DNA from: Aequitasia sp047973235
GTDB taxonomy: Bacteria > Bacillota > Clostridia > Lachnospirales > Lachnospiraceae
Direction of reading: 5' to 3'
NCBI GenBank assembly: GCA_047973235.1
Contig: JBKEBP010000117.1
Span: 1-31,127 of the forward strand
DNA length: 31,127 nt
Each line of letters begins with the position of its first letter. Within the stretch, counting starts at the first letter, position 1. A program made the translations under genes and the position numbers. Below, one piece after another: positions 15,690-24,069 of this stretch. Below the pieces are notes generated by a model. That model was given only the letters and a program-made list of their open reading frames with translations, was not told the origin of the DNA and did no database searches.

Positions 15690-18065
15690 TTATTCAATAT
15701 TATTTAAATCACTAATTCTGACTTTTTTAATTTCTCTTGTAGTAAATGTTGTTATTGCTATTATACAGATTAGCAATATGCCCGGATATATAATGTATGA
15801 TCTAATCGGATCAGCTTGTACAGTTATCTCAGCTCCCATTATACCATAGATTGGCCTAAGAAGTAATCTGTTGCTAAAAAATGAAACCGGCACAGATATA
15901 ATTGCTGCAACAACAGCGGTTATTACCATGCGTGATATCTGCCATCCTCTTATATGTCTCAGAGAAATTCCCATGCTTATCATCATTGCAATCTCGCCTT
16001 TTTCACGTACAATAAATAACTTTTCCATCAGAGCAGTAATTAATATAATAATAATACATAAAATAGCAGTCATTGGAACAACTAGATCGCTTAAAATATC
16101 CATAATACTTCCTACATTTTCATTTATAACCTCGCGTGATGTTAGAAACTTGTATTCAGGAAATTGTTCTTCTAATTTCTCTATTAGTTTTTCTTCAGTC
16201 AAATCATTATCCATCTGAATCTCTACATACCAGTTATCAACTGACATAGAACCATTCAAATCTATTTTCTGATTCATTCGTGCACTCTGTCCCAATTGCA
16301 TATAATCTGAATATACCCCGGTAATAATCATTTTATCTTTAATATCTCCTATAGATACTATGACACTATCACCGACACTCCAGCCATTGTCATTAAGAAT
16401 TTTTTCAGAAACAGCAATTTCATCTTCCTCAACAGGTGCAGTGCCTATTGAGTATTCTCGATATTCTTCAAAGTTTCCGATGGGTTGAATAGTTAATATT
16501 CCACCAACTCGATTTGAATCCATTCCTTCAATTGATACAGCATAAAAAACACCTGATGATATAGAAACATTTTCGTATCCCTCATCTTCGAGTTCGCTCT
16601 TAAGTCTATCCATTCCTGATTCTATATTTTCACTACTACTGTCCTCTCCTTCTTTTAAAATATCAGTCGCTTCAATACATACACTAGCATCCGGATTTAT
16701 GCTTAACTTAGCCACCATCTCAGAGCCACTCATTGTATGAACCATATTGAGAGGTATAGTAATTAGGATAATGCTTATACAAAAAGTAAACAGCAGCACT
16801 AAATGTCTCTTACTATTTGTTAAAATATCATTTATGCCGAGAAACATGTATACCGGCATTTTCTTTCTTTTATGCAGTCTAATAGGGCTTTTCTTAGTAA
16901 ATCTTTCCCCTGTACTACCATCCTTTATTGCTGAAATCGCCGACATTTTTTCAAGTTTTCTCGTACAAAAAAAGCAAAATCCCATTACCATTATAACTAG
17001 CAAAACGGTGCATAATACATTTACATAAAAGTATGCATTTCCTGATTCTAATATAATATTGGTGCTAACGCTATCAACCATAAATAGACTTACAGGTATA
17101 CTAAGAATCAAGCCTGCACTTGCACCTGTTATGACAATCACAAAGTACTTAATCAAATACAGCTTCCTGATAGAGAAGTCTTTAAATCCTATTGCTTTTA
17201 ATATTCCTATTGTTCTGTATTCTTCTTCCAATGTAAAAACCAACGTGAATCTAAGAACAAAAAGCGCAATCAATATCATACATACACCAAACGCAATAAG
17301 AAGTGCAGCTAGAAACGTATCGAAAATATATGCAAGCTTATACATAGATTTGGAAATGTTACTGGCTATTTGAAAGTCTTTTGTTGCAATCGCTCTGTTA
17401 AATGCGGCGGTATCCTTTGTTTCAATGCAATGTGCTCCTATTCCATCTCCTGTTGACATCTCTGCAAAATCTTCATCCGAAACCAAAAATCTTGTCATTC
17501 CTAACATTTCACTACCGGATATTGCATCTTTAATGCGCGCTCCTATAGTAAATTTTTTCGTAGTATTTCCTGTTCTGATTGTGATTTCGTCTTGACTATT
17601 TAAATCATATTTATCCATAAACAGCGTTGATAAAGCTATTTCTCCTATTTCCAACTCATATGTATTGCCATTATCATCATAGGTCTTTAAGTAATCTCCA
17701 TCATTATGCTTCCCGAGATAAATGGTCTGTCCCGAGTCAATTGTCTGTGTATCTCCATTCTCTTTATTAATTACTACATTCTTAGCATCAAGTACATCCA
17801 AATATAAGTATTCGTGTTTACTAACAAGTTCACTTTCGCTATCAAGCCACTCTTCTATCTCATTCTTTTCTTCAATATCTAAGGTATATAAGTTGACATC
17901 CGGTATTTTTGCGTACGAAAAATAGAAATCCGTGCCTGACATAACAACAAGAATATTATTGATACTGCTTGTCAAAAATACAGTAGCAAGCATTACAAAT
18001 ATAAGAAGGATTATATTCACACTTTTCCTTCTGTTTAAGTCTTTATTCAGTAATCTAAAAAGCAT
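15690..18065 (-). CDS. FtsX/MacB-type ABC transporter permease
   Basis: This 791-residue membrane protein is a duplicated FtsX permease. A first membrane segment (about 15-38) is followed by a large extracellular domain (about 40-240) and a three-helix FtsX unit with EEEYRTIGILKAIGF. A second half has another extracellular domain (about 440-650) and a final three-helix unit with REKGEIAMMISMGIS. The paired 'E..IG.LKA.G' coupling loops contact the ATPase in this family. These proteins act as exporters or as mechanotransmitters that clear peptides from the membrane; the adjacent two-component system suggests a role in sensing or resisting an envelope-active compound. The substrate is unknown. 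AAAGG precedes the ATG. It is the first gene of the operon. Confidence 0.85.
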   Translation of the reverse strand: MLFRLLNKDLNRRKSVNIILLIFVMLATVFLTSSINNILVVMSGTDFYFSYAKIPDVNLYTLDIEEKNEIEEWLDSESELVSKHEYLYLDVLDAKNVVINKENGDTQTIDSGQTIYLGKHNDGDYLKTYDDNGNTYELEIGEIALSTLFMDKYDLNSQDEITIRTGNTTKKFTIGARIKDAISGSEMLGMTRFLVSDEDFAEMSTGDGIGAHCIETKDTAAFNRAIATKDFQIASNISKSMYKLAYIFDTFLAALLIAFGVCMILIALFVLRFTLVFTLEEEYRTIGILKAIGFKDFSIRKLYLIKYFVIVITGASAGLILSIPVSLFMVDSVSTNIILESGNAYFYVNVLCTVLLVIMVMGFCFFCTRKLEKMSAISAIKDGSTGERFTKKSPIRLHKRKKMPVYMFLGINDILTNSKRHLVLLFTFCISIILITIPLNMVHTMSGSEMVAKLSINPDASVCIEATDILKEGEDSSSENIESGMDRLKSELEDEGYENVSISSGVFYAVSIEGMDSNRVGGILTIQPIGNFEEYREYSIGTAPVEEDEIAVSEKILNDNGWSVGDSVIVSIGDIKDKMIITGVYSDYMQLGQSARMNQKIDLNGSMSVDNWYVEIQMDNDLTEEKLIEKLEEQFPEYKFLTSREVINENVGSIMDILSDLVVPMTAILCIIIILITALMEKLFIVREKGEIAMMISMGISLRHIRGWQISRMVITAVVAAIISVPVSFFSNRLLLRPIYGIMGAEITVQADPIRSYIIYPGILLICIIAITTFTTREIKKVRISDLNNIE

Positions 18066-18148
18066 TATGTTGTTACCTTTCCCCGTACTTTATATTTTCA
18101 GTATATCGGGTATTTATTAAAAAATCCTTAAACAGACAAATCTTGGTA

Positions 18149-18177
18149 TTGACTTCACTTATTATAAGTCTTATAAT
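18149..18177 (+). promoter_or_regulatory. Predicted sigma-A promoter of the ROK regulator-MFS operon
   Basis: TTGACT (18149-18154), a 17-base spacer and TATAAT (18172-18177) are near consensus. The rest of the 144-base gap to the divergent permease gene is A/T-rich; a weaker minus-strand promoter must lie there, but I could not choose one with confidence. Confidence 0.8.
18161..18177. promoter_or_regulatory. Perfect 17-bp palindrome over the -10 element, candidate ROK operator
   Basis: ATTATAAG-T-CTTATAAT is a perfect 8-1-8 inverted repeat that covers the whole -10 hexamer and part of the spacer. Protein bound here would block RNA polymerase, which suits autorepression by the helix-turn-helix protein encoded 32 bases downstream. 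The assignment to that protein is inference. Confidence 0.6.
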
Positions 18178-18209
18178 ATGTACTATATTTACATGAGGAG
18201 GACAGTGAT

Positions 18210-19202
18210 ATGGGTAATTCAACTTTACAATTAAGAGTGGATAATCGAAATCTGATTCTTCAATATGTTAAAGCTCATAATGGTGTTACCAAAAGCGAAG
18301 TCTCAAATAAAACCAAGCTAAGCCAGGGAACAGTTAATACTATATTGAATCAGTTAAAAGAAGAGTCTTTGGTATGTGAAACAAGTGACACAAGTATTTC
18401 AGGTGGACGTCCTGCAAGTAAGTTCGTGCTCAATGCTGATTATTGTCATGTATGTTGTCTCTACCTTGAAGAAAAGGCTAGTGATGAGGCCTTAATTCAT
18501 TATCAAATTTTAAATCTCATTGGCAAATCTCCTCTTGCAGAAGAAATTAGAATTAAAAATATAACACCCGCTAAATTAATTGATTTTATCTCAATGCTCA
18601 AAAAGCGTGACGAGAAGATTCATGCTGTTAGTATTGGAATTCCCGGAATCGTTGATAATCAAGGGAATCTCAGCCATTGTGACTTCTCAGCTTTTACTGA
18701 AATATCATTAGCTAAGTTTGTTCATGACTCTCTAGCCATTGATGTCCGGGTTGAAAATGATGTTACACTTATGGCTAAAGGTGTGGCAAACATGGATAAT
18801 CTGTCTAGCAAAACTGCTGCCATTTTGTATTTTCCAAAATCCAGCCCTCTTGGAGTAGGTTTAATCTGCGATGGGCGTATTATACGAGGTTCAACCGGTT
18901 TTGCAGGCGAACTAAGTTTCTTGCCACCGGGATTTAGGAATTTGGAAGAACCCACATCAGCTGATGAAATTGCATACATGATTAATGTATTGACATGTGT
19001 ACTAAATCCGGAAGAAATAGTGTTGACCGGTGAAAGAATTGCGAATATTTCTCTTACAGAATTAGAGAATATTTGTTTAAAAAGCATTCCTCTTAAACAT
19101 CTGCCAACTCTAAAATATAAAAGCGATATAACTGAATACTATTACCGAGGTTTATGGGAACTTATTGAAGAAAATTACTTGATACGATTAGGAGAAGGAT
19201 AA
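18210..19202 (+). CDS. ROK-family transcriptional regulator (degenerate sugar-kinase-like domain)
   Basis: This 330-residue protein has an N-terminal winged helix-turn-helix (about 12-70, GVTKSEVSNKTKLSQGTVNTILNQL) joined to a ROK domain. The domain keeps VSIGIPGIVD, the VENDV segment (181-185) and GVGLICDGRIIRGSTGFAGE (215-234). It lacks the DxGGT phosphate loop and the CxCGxxGC zinc site that normally follows 'GE.GH', and it is shorter than typical NagC/XylR proteins (about 380-410 residues). It is therefore probably a pure regulator with an altered or lost sugar site. GGAGGA precedes the ATG. The MFS gene starts 1 base after its stop, so the transporter's substrate is the likely inducer. 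Confidence 0.85.
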   Translation: MGNSTLQLRVDNRNLILQYVKAHNGVTKSEVSNKTKLSQGTVNTILNQLKEESLVCETSDTSISGGRPASKFVLNADYCHVCCLYLEEKASDEALIHYQILNLIGKSPLAEEIRIKNITPAKLIDFISMLKKRDEKIHAVSIGIPGIVDNQGNLSHCDFSAFTEISLAKFVHDSLAIDVRVENDVTLMAKGVANMDNLSSKTAAILYFPKSSPLGVGLICDGRIIRGSTGFAGELSFLPPGFRNLEEPTSADEIAYMINVLTCVLNPEEIVLTGERIANISLTELENICLKSIPLKHLPTLKYKSDITEYYYRGLWELIEENYLIRLGEG

Positions 19203-19203
19203 A

Positions 19204-20364
19204 ATGCTTACATTACTGCTTATTGTTATATACATTACTTTTATTAGTCTTGGCCTTCCTGACTCGCTATTTGGCTCAGCATGGTCAACTATTAGAATGG
19301 ATTTTGGTATTGGCCTATCAATGGCAAGCCCGATTACAATGACTATTAGTTTTTGTACGGTAATCAGTAGCCTAAGCTACGACTTTCTCGTAAAAAAATT
19401 TAAGACACAGTATATAACTACTGTGTCGGTTCTATTTACTGCACTTGCTCTATTTGGCTTTTCTTTAGTTGGTCACTATGCCTTCTTTATAGTACTTGCC
19501 ATACCACTAGGGCTAGGCGCCGGTGCTGTCGATACGGGTCTAAATAACTATGTGGCCGTTCATTTCAAGCCTCATCATATGGGTTGGTTACATGGCTTCT
19601 GGGGACTAGGTGCTCTCCTTGGACCCATGCTGATGTCTATTTTTCTAGGCAATGACGGTGGGTGGAGAACAGGGTATAAACTTATAGGAATCATTCAATT
19701 TACACTAGTTGCGGTTCTAATTATTAGCCTGCCTCTATGGAAACATGCTAAGCCGAACTCAGCGTATGTAGCCAAGGAGGAGCCGACATTTAAAGGTCCG
19801 GTCATCCGTACTCCCGGGCTCATATTTGCCATGCTTATATTTCTCTTTTACTGTGGTGTTGAGCAAAGTTTTGGGGTTTGGGCAGCAAGTTATTTTACAG
19901 AAGTACGTGGATTAAGTGCTTCGGTTGCCGCCAGATGGAGTTCATTTTATTTTATCGGCCTAACTATTGGAAGATTTGCCACCGGCTTTCTTACCTTTAA
20001 ATTTACAAATATTAAATTGATACGTTTTGGTGTCATTTCTATGTTAACAGGTGCCTTACTCTTCATAATACCGGGGCCTAACATCCTCTCGTTGCTTGGT
20101 CTTATCGTAACAGGTGTGGGAAGTGCTCCAATATTCCCTAGTATGATTCACGAGACACCTGCAAGATTTGGTGTAGCTATGTCACAGAAAATCATGGGAA
20201 TCCAGATGGCCTCCTCATATGTCGGCGTGGTTCTAATACCACCAATAGTAGGTGCTGTCGCTGATTTAACAATTGGCATTGTTGTACTTCCGATATTTAT
20301 TATGATTTTTTCCATACTGCTATTCATATGTAATCAGGCACTTAATTCCGTGAAAGCTTCTTGA
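19204..20364 (+). CDS. Major facilitator superfamily transporter (FucP/sugar-permease-like)
   Basis: This 386-residue protein has about twelve hydrophobic helices in two halves, with a cytoplasmic break near 180-200. Features include LGLPDSLFGSAW in the first helix, FGLGAGAVDTG-like LGLGAGAVDTGLNNYV and HGFWGLGALLGP, all typical of the fucose/sugar permease branch found in Firmicutes. It is co-transcribed with the ROK-family regulator (1-base gap), which suggests uptake or efflux of a sugar or sugar-like compound. No metabolic gene for that compound is in the operon, so the substrate cannot be named. Its stop codon lies inside the stem of a terminator hairpin. Confidence 0.85.
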   Translation: MLTLLLIVIYITFISLGLPDSLFGSAWSTIRMDFGIGLSMASPITMTISFCTVISSLSYDFLVKKFKTQYITTVSVLFTALALFGFSLVGHYAFFIVLAIPLGLGAGAVDTGLNNYVAVHFKPHHMGWLHGFWGLGALLGPMLMSIFLGNDGGWRTGYKLIGIIQFTLVAVLIISLPLWKHAKPNSAYVAKEEPTFKGPVIRTPGLIFAMLIFLFYCGVEQSFGVWAASYFTEVRGLSASVAARWSSFYFIGLTIGRFATGFLTFKFTNIKLIRFGVISMLTGALLFIIPGPNILSLLGLIVTGVGSAPIFPSMIHETPARFGVAMSQKIMGIQMASSYVGVVLIPPIVGAVADLTIGIVVLPIFIMIFSILLFICNQALNSVKAS

Positions 20365-20392
20365 TATCTCATGGCATAGCTTAGATATCAAG
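20360..20392. terminator. Hairpin between the convergent MFS and DAHP synthase genes
   Basis: CTTGATATCT (20360-20369) pairs perfectly over 10 bp with AGATATCAAG (20383-20392). It contains the MFS stop codon and ends 4 bases from the DAHP synthase stop. It could terminate both strands, though neither side has a strong T-run. Confidence 0.55.
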
Positions 20393-20395
20393 ACT

Positions 20396-21427
20396 CTAAC
20401 ACTGCTCTGCTATTTTATATATCAATTTCTCTGTATCTTCCCATCCGATACACGGGTCGGTAATTGATTGTCCATATGTAAGATTACTTGTAATACTCTG
20501 CGAGCCTTCTACCAAGTAGCTTTCTATCATAATGCCCTTTATCATCTTTTTTAAATCAGAATTATAGTTTCTGCTGTGTAGAACTTCACTCGATATTCTT
20601 ATCTGCTCTTTAAACTGTTTATTTGAATTAGAATGGTTGGCGTCTATAATAGCGGCCGGATTCTTGTATTCATCATCTGAATACATATTGAATAATCTCA
20701 TTAAATCCTCGTAATGATAGTTAGGTATGTTTGTCCCGTATTTATCCACTGCACCTCTTAATATTACATGTGCAAGATCATTTCCGTCAGTGATTACATC
20801 ATGACCTCTGTAAATAAATGAGTGTGAGTGTTGTGCTGCAGTAACAGAATTAAGCATAACCGAAAAATCACCACTCGTCGGATTCTTCATTCCAACAGGT
20901 ATGTCTATACCACTTGCAACAAGTCTATGTTGTTGATTCTCAACCGATCTTGCTCCTACTGCTTCATAGCATAGGACATCGTCCAAGTAGCTTCTGTTTT
21001 CTGGATATAGCATTTCATCAGATGCAGGAAGCCCACTTTCCGAGAGAGCCCTTAAATGCATTTTTCTAATAGCAATAATCCCTTCATATAAATCCGGAGC
21101 TTCTGCCGGATCCGGTTGATGAAGCATACCTTTATAGCCTGCTCCTGTTGTCCTTGGCTTATTAGTATATATGCGAGGAATTATAATTAGTTTTTCGGAA
21201 ACTTTTTCATTTACTTTCGCAAGTCTACTTACATATTCACATACGGAATCTTCATTATCTGCTGAACAAGGACCAATAACTAGGATAAACTTATCTGAAA
21301 CTCCTGTAAATACATCTCGAACATCTTCATTTTTATGTTTCATTATGAGCTTTGCTTCTGTCGATAGTGGATACTCTTCTTTAAGTCTTGATGGTTTTGG
21401 TAACTCTTTGTTAATTGTAATGCTCAT
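20396..21427 (-). CDS. 3-deoxy-7-phosphoheptulonate (DAHP) synthase, type I alpha (AroF/G/H-like)
   Basis: The product joins phosphoenolpyruvate and erythrose 4-phosphate in the first step of aromatic amino acid synthesis. The 343 residues show FILVIGPCSADN (metal-binding Cys), PRIYTNKPRTTGAGYKG, GARSVENQQHR, PVGMKNPTSGD, DANHSNSNKQ and the C-terminal ESYLVEGSQS. The length equals E. coli-type enzymes, which are feedback-controlled by Phe, Tyr or Trp; which one applies here is not visible. I start at ATG 21427 because GGGTGAAG stands before it and it clears the brnQ stop by 5 bases; a longer frame from 21472 would overlap brnQ. It is the last gene of the eamA-brnQ-DAHP synthase group. Confidence 0.93.
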   Translation of the reverse strand: MSITINKELPKPSRLKEEYPLSTEAKLIMKHKNEDVRDVFTGVSDKFILVIGPCSADNEDSVCEYVSRLAKVNEKVSEKLIIIPRIYTNKPRTTGAGYKGMLHQPDPAEAPDLYEGIIAIRKMHLRALSESGLPASDEMLYPENRSYLDDVLCYEAVGARSVENQQHRLVASGIDIPVGMKNPTSGDFSVMLNSVTAAQHSHSFIYRGHDVITDGNDLAHVILRGAVDKYGTNIPNYHYEDLMRLFNMYSDDEYKNPAAIIDANHSNSNKQFKEQIRISSEVLHSRNYNSDLKKMIKGIMIESYLVEGSQSITSNLTYGQSITDPCIGWEDTEKLIYKIAEQC

Positions 21428-21432
21428 TCTCT

Positions 21433-22809
21433 TCACCCATTTTCTTTTTTGTCTGTTCGTATTGTAGCACATCTAACTTGTATTATCCATATCATAAAAC
21501 CGATTAATAGTCCTATAATAGAAGGAATGACCCATCCCATTCCCATCCGAGCAAGTGGTACTTTATTGTAGATATCTATTAGACCGCTAAAAATATTAAG
21601 TTCTTGAAAGTTATGAGGTGCTGACTTCAAAGCATCACCAATACTAAATACGGTTGTGATGCTGATAGTCGTTACTAAAATGATTTTACTATTTTTTAAT
21701 TTTTTAAATAACAATGTAAATAAAATCAATACAATTGCCAAAGGATATAAAAACATAAGTACCGGTAGTGATAATGAAATAATTTGTGTAAGACCGACAT
21801 TTGCTATTATTCCTCCGATAACCGTAAAAATAACTACATACGTCTTATATGAAAAAGTCTTTGGAAACATTGAAACAAATGCTTCAGCGCAGGAAGTCGT
21901 CAGACCTATTGCAGTTTTCAGACATGCTACTGTAACAAGTATAGCCAGTAGGATTCTCCCGAAGTGTCCAAAGTAATAATCAGCAATCTGTGCCAGCGCA
22001 ATACCACCATTGGCTGAGAGCTCAAGCTTTCCTAAACTAGTCGCACCTATATATGAAAGGCACGCATATATAATGACCATCAGGGCAGCACTGACCGCTC
22101 CTGCCTTAGCAGTATTTTTTGCTATTTCTCCGGGTTCCTTAACTCCCATGTCTTTTAAACTCTTAACTACTAATACACCAAAAGCAAGTGATGCAAGAGC
22201 ATCCATAGTATTATATCCTTCGATAAAACCGGTTGAAAATGTGTTGTTAACATACCCTTTGGCAACTTGTGCATTGGATATACTTCCCATAGGATTTAAA
22301 AATGCTGCAGCTATCAGCACACCCAGTAGAATCAAAAAAACCGGATTTAGCACTTTTCCTATCCATATTACTAATTTTCCCGGTTTCAGTGAAAAGAAAA
22401 GCGCTATCGTAAAGAAGATAATTGTAAATATTAGTAATCCTAAGCGATTGTATTCTTCGGGTACATATAATGATAATCCTATTTCATATGAGACTGTTCC
22501 GGTTCTTGGAAAAGCGAAGAACGGACCTATAGTAAGGTAAAGTAGCGTAGTGAAGAAGTACCCCCACTTCTTCCCTACACTGCTTGACAAACCAAGTAAC
22601 CCGGACTTTTCTGATATTCCAATAGCCAAAACTCCCAAAAAAGGGAGCCCCGTAGCTGTTATTATAAACCCTATAGTCGCAGGCAGCATTAGTGATCCTG
22701 CTTCTTGACCCATATGAATAGGAAATATTAAATTCCCCGCTCCAAAAAACATTCCAAAAAGCATGGATCCTACAAAAAAGTATTCTTTGAAGGATAATTT
22801 TGTATTCAT
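21433..22809 (-). CDS. brnQ: Branched-chain amino acid:cation symporter
   Basis: This 458-residue protein has about twelve membrane helices and the LIVCS family start: FVGSMLFGMFFGAGNLIFPIHMGQEAG, then PFLGVLAIG and FPRTGTVSYEIG. It imports leucine, isoleucine and valine with a cation. GGGGAGG lies before the ATG. It follows eamA by 25 bases and precedes the DAHP synthase by 5 bases, so the three are very likely one transcript linking amino acid transport with aromatic synthesis. Confidence 0.93.
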   Translation of the reverse strand: MNTKLSFKEYFFVGSMLFGMFFGAGNLIFPIHMGQEAGSLMLPATIGFIITATGLPFLGVLAIGISEKSGLLGLSSSVGKKWGYFFTTLLYLTIGPFFAFPRTGTVSYEIGLSLYVPEEYNRLGLLIFTIIFFTIALFFSLKPGKLVIWIGKVLNPVFLILLGVLIAAAFLNPMGSISNAQVAKGYVNNTFSTGFIEGYNTMDALASLAFGVLVVKSLKDMGVKEPGEIAKNTAKAGAVSAALMVIIYACLSYIGATSLGKLELSANGGIALAQIADYYFGHFGRILLAILVTVACLKTAIGLTTSCAEAFVSMFPKTFSYKTYVVIFTVIGGIIANVGLTQIISLSLPVLMFLYPLAIVLILFTLLFKKLKNSKIILVTTISITTVFSIGDALKSAPHNFQELNIFSGLIDIYNKVPLARMGMGWVIPSIIGLLIGFMIWIIQVRCATIRTDKKENG

Positions 22810-22834
22810 CTATATTGACCTCCCCTCAAGGCTC

Positions 22835-23707
22835 CTATTTACTTCTAATTTGTAATAATATGCAAGACAATATGATTATTCCCCCTATGAACGCGCTAAC
22901 ACCCATAGTTTCCCCCAGTATTAAAAAAGAGGCTCCGGCTGTTAGGATTGGCTGCGTACATTGAAGCATTGCGACAGTACTTGATTTTAGTTTAACCAAT
23001 GCTTTATTTTGAAAAAAGTATGCAAGGCATGTGCAAAATATAGCCAGATAGATTATAACCATCCATGCACTAGGTTCAACATTGCTTACCACGGTAAAAT
23101 CATCAAAAACTAAGACACAAACAATGCTTAAAATCGCCGTCATACCACTTTGCATTGAAGAAACTACTATTGGATCAGATTTGCGAACACTTTTTTCTCC
23201 ATAGACAAGTGATGCCGCTAAAAACATAGCCATAAATAAGCTGATTATATCTCCATTATTTATATTTATTTTTTCACCATTATAATGAAGCAAAAAGACC
23301 CCTATTAGGACAAGCAACTGTATTGGTAATTGCCTTTTGTTATATTTCCTTTTTAATATCGGTACTGAAAGAATAGGCGCAATAATAACCGAAAGGCTCA
23401 TCATAAATCCCACATTAGTTGCGCTCGTAAGGCTAAGAGCCACATTACATGATATATACGCGAGTGCCATACATATAGAGGGCATAAAAAATTCCCTGAA
23501 CTTTATTTCTTTAATATGTGTAATAATCCTTTTGCCAAAAAAAAGCATGAAAATAAAAAAAGCTAATGTAAATCTAATAGCCAATAAGATAAAGGGGGTT
23601 GTGCTTTCATATGCAACTTTAGTTAGTGGGTTTCCAAAACCATATACCAGACTCTGAAGAAGTATTAGTCCGGCATATTTTTTTTGATTATTGTTCGATT
23701 CATTCAT
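22835..23707 (-). CDS. EamA/DMT-superfamily permease
   Basis: This 290-residue protein has about ten membrane helices in two EamA repeats: an early LVYGFGNPLTKVAYESTTPFILLAIRF, a second half ending LILGETMGVSAFIGGIIILSCILLQI. Such proteins usually export amino acids or metabolites, and the operon with brnQ and DAHP synthase favours an amino acid or aromatic compound. No clear ribosome site stands before ATG 23707, unlike most genes here, so translation may be weak or controlled by the structured leader at 23730-23898. Confidence 0.85.
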   Translation of the reverse strand: MNESNNNQKKYAGLILLQSLVYGFGNPLTKVAYESTTPFILLAIRFTLAFFIFMLFFGKRIITHIKEIKFREFFMPSICMALAYISCNVALSLTSATNVGFMMSLSVIIAPILSVPILKRKYNKRQLPIQLLVLIGVFLLHYNGEKININNGDIISLFMAMFLAASLVYGEKSVRKSDPIVVSSMQSGMTAILSIVCVLVFDDFTVVSNVEPSAWMVIIYLAIFCTCLAYFFQNKALVKLKSSTVAMLQCTQPILTAGASFLILGETMGVSAFIGGIIILSCILLQIRSK

Positions 23708-24069
23708 AGCATCATAGTACCATAAATGTAAAAAAAAGAGTAACTTTTCGGTTAATAGAATAGTTGATAGGCCAAGAGCCTCTACTATAAACAGTAAAGG
23801 CTCTCATCACTAATCATTGGGGGAGCATTCCCTCATATCAAACGAGGGGTATGCGATAAGCTAGTTAATAAATAACTTTATTAACGAAAGTAATTATAAC
23901 CCAAGAAAAATTCGCAAACTACACCCAATAGGTCATACTTTACTCAGCTATATTTTTATTAAATGTAAATATTAATTTTTATAAAATAAAATACATTTTT
24001 ATCACAAATATATTATTTTTTGCTATAATCGTATAAACAACAAATCAAACACAAAAGGGATGTGGAACA
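23708..24069. other. Intergenic region with a three-hairpin leader upstream of eamA and the promoter of the diguanylate cyclase gene
   Basis: This 362-base gap contains three inverted repeats. Hairpin A is AGAGCCT (23775) with AGGCTCT (ending 23804) plus inner ACT/AGT. Hairpin B is GCATTCCCTC (23825-23834) with GAGGGGTATGC (23844-23854), one bulge. Hairpin C is GTTAATAAA-taac-TTTATTAAC (23864-23885), 9 bp perfect. Just beyond them a minus-strand TATAAT (23893-23898) could start a leader of about 180 bases for eamA. In that leader a weak TAAC/GTTA stem is followed by eight U (23730-23737). This layout could be an attenuator or riboswitch, but no known family (T-box, SAM, c-di-GMP) was recognised. 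The stretch 23900-24010 is plain A/T-rich DNA. Confidence 0.5.
24021..24029 (+). promoter_or_regulatory. Predicted extended -10 promoter of the diguanylate cyclase gene
   Basis: TG-C-TATAAT is an extended -10 element preceded by T-rich DNA without a good -35. Transcription would start near 24036, leaving a leader of about 34 bases. This places the three hairpins outside the cyclase transcript. Confidence 0.6.

Noticed and set aside
21428..21472. Upstream start for the DAHP synthase at 21472
   Set aside because: It would overlap the brnQ coding end, has no ribosome site, and adds 15 residues not typical of the family.
22010..22540. A 176-codon open frame on the plus strand, antisense to brnQ
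   Set aside because: brnQ on the other strand has a clear family match and ribosome site; the antisense frame has no recognisable motif and no ribosome site.
23785..23817. A 10-codon minus-strand frame (MISDESLYCL) in the eamA leader, possible leader peptide
   Set aside because: It has no ribosome site and no run of aromatic or branched-chain codons that would explain attenuation of this operon.
23825..23854. Hairpin B considered as part of a c-di-GMP riboswitch for the nearby cyclase gene
   Set aside because: No conserved c-di-GMP-I or -II motif is present, and the cyclase promoter with extended -10 lies downstream of the hairpin.
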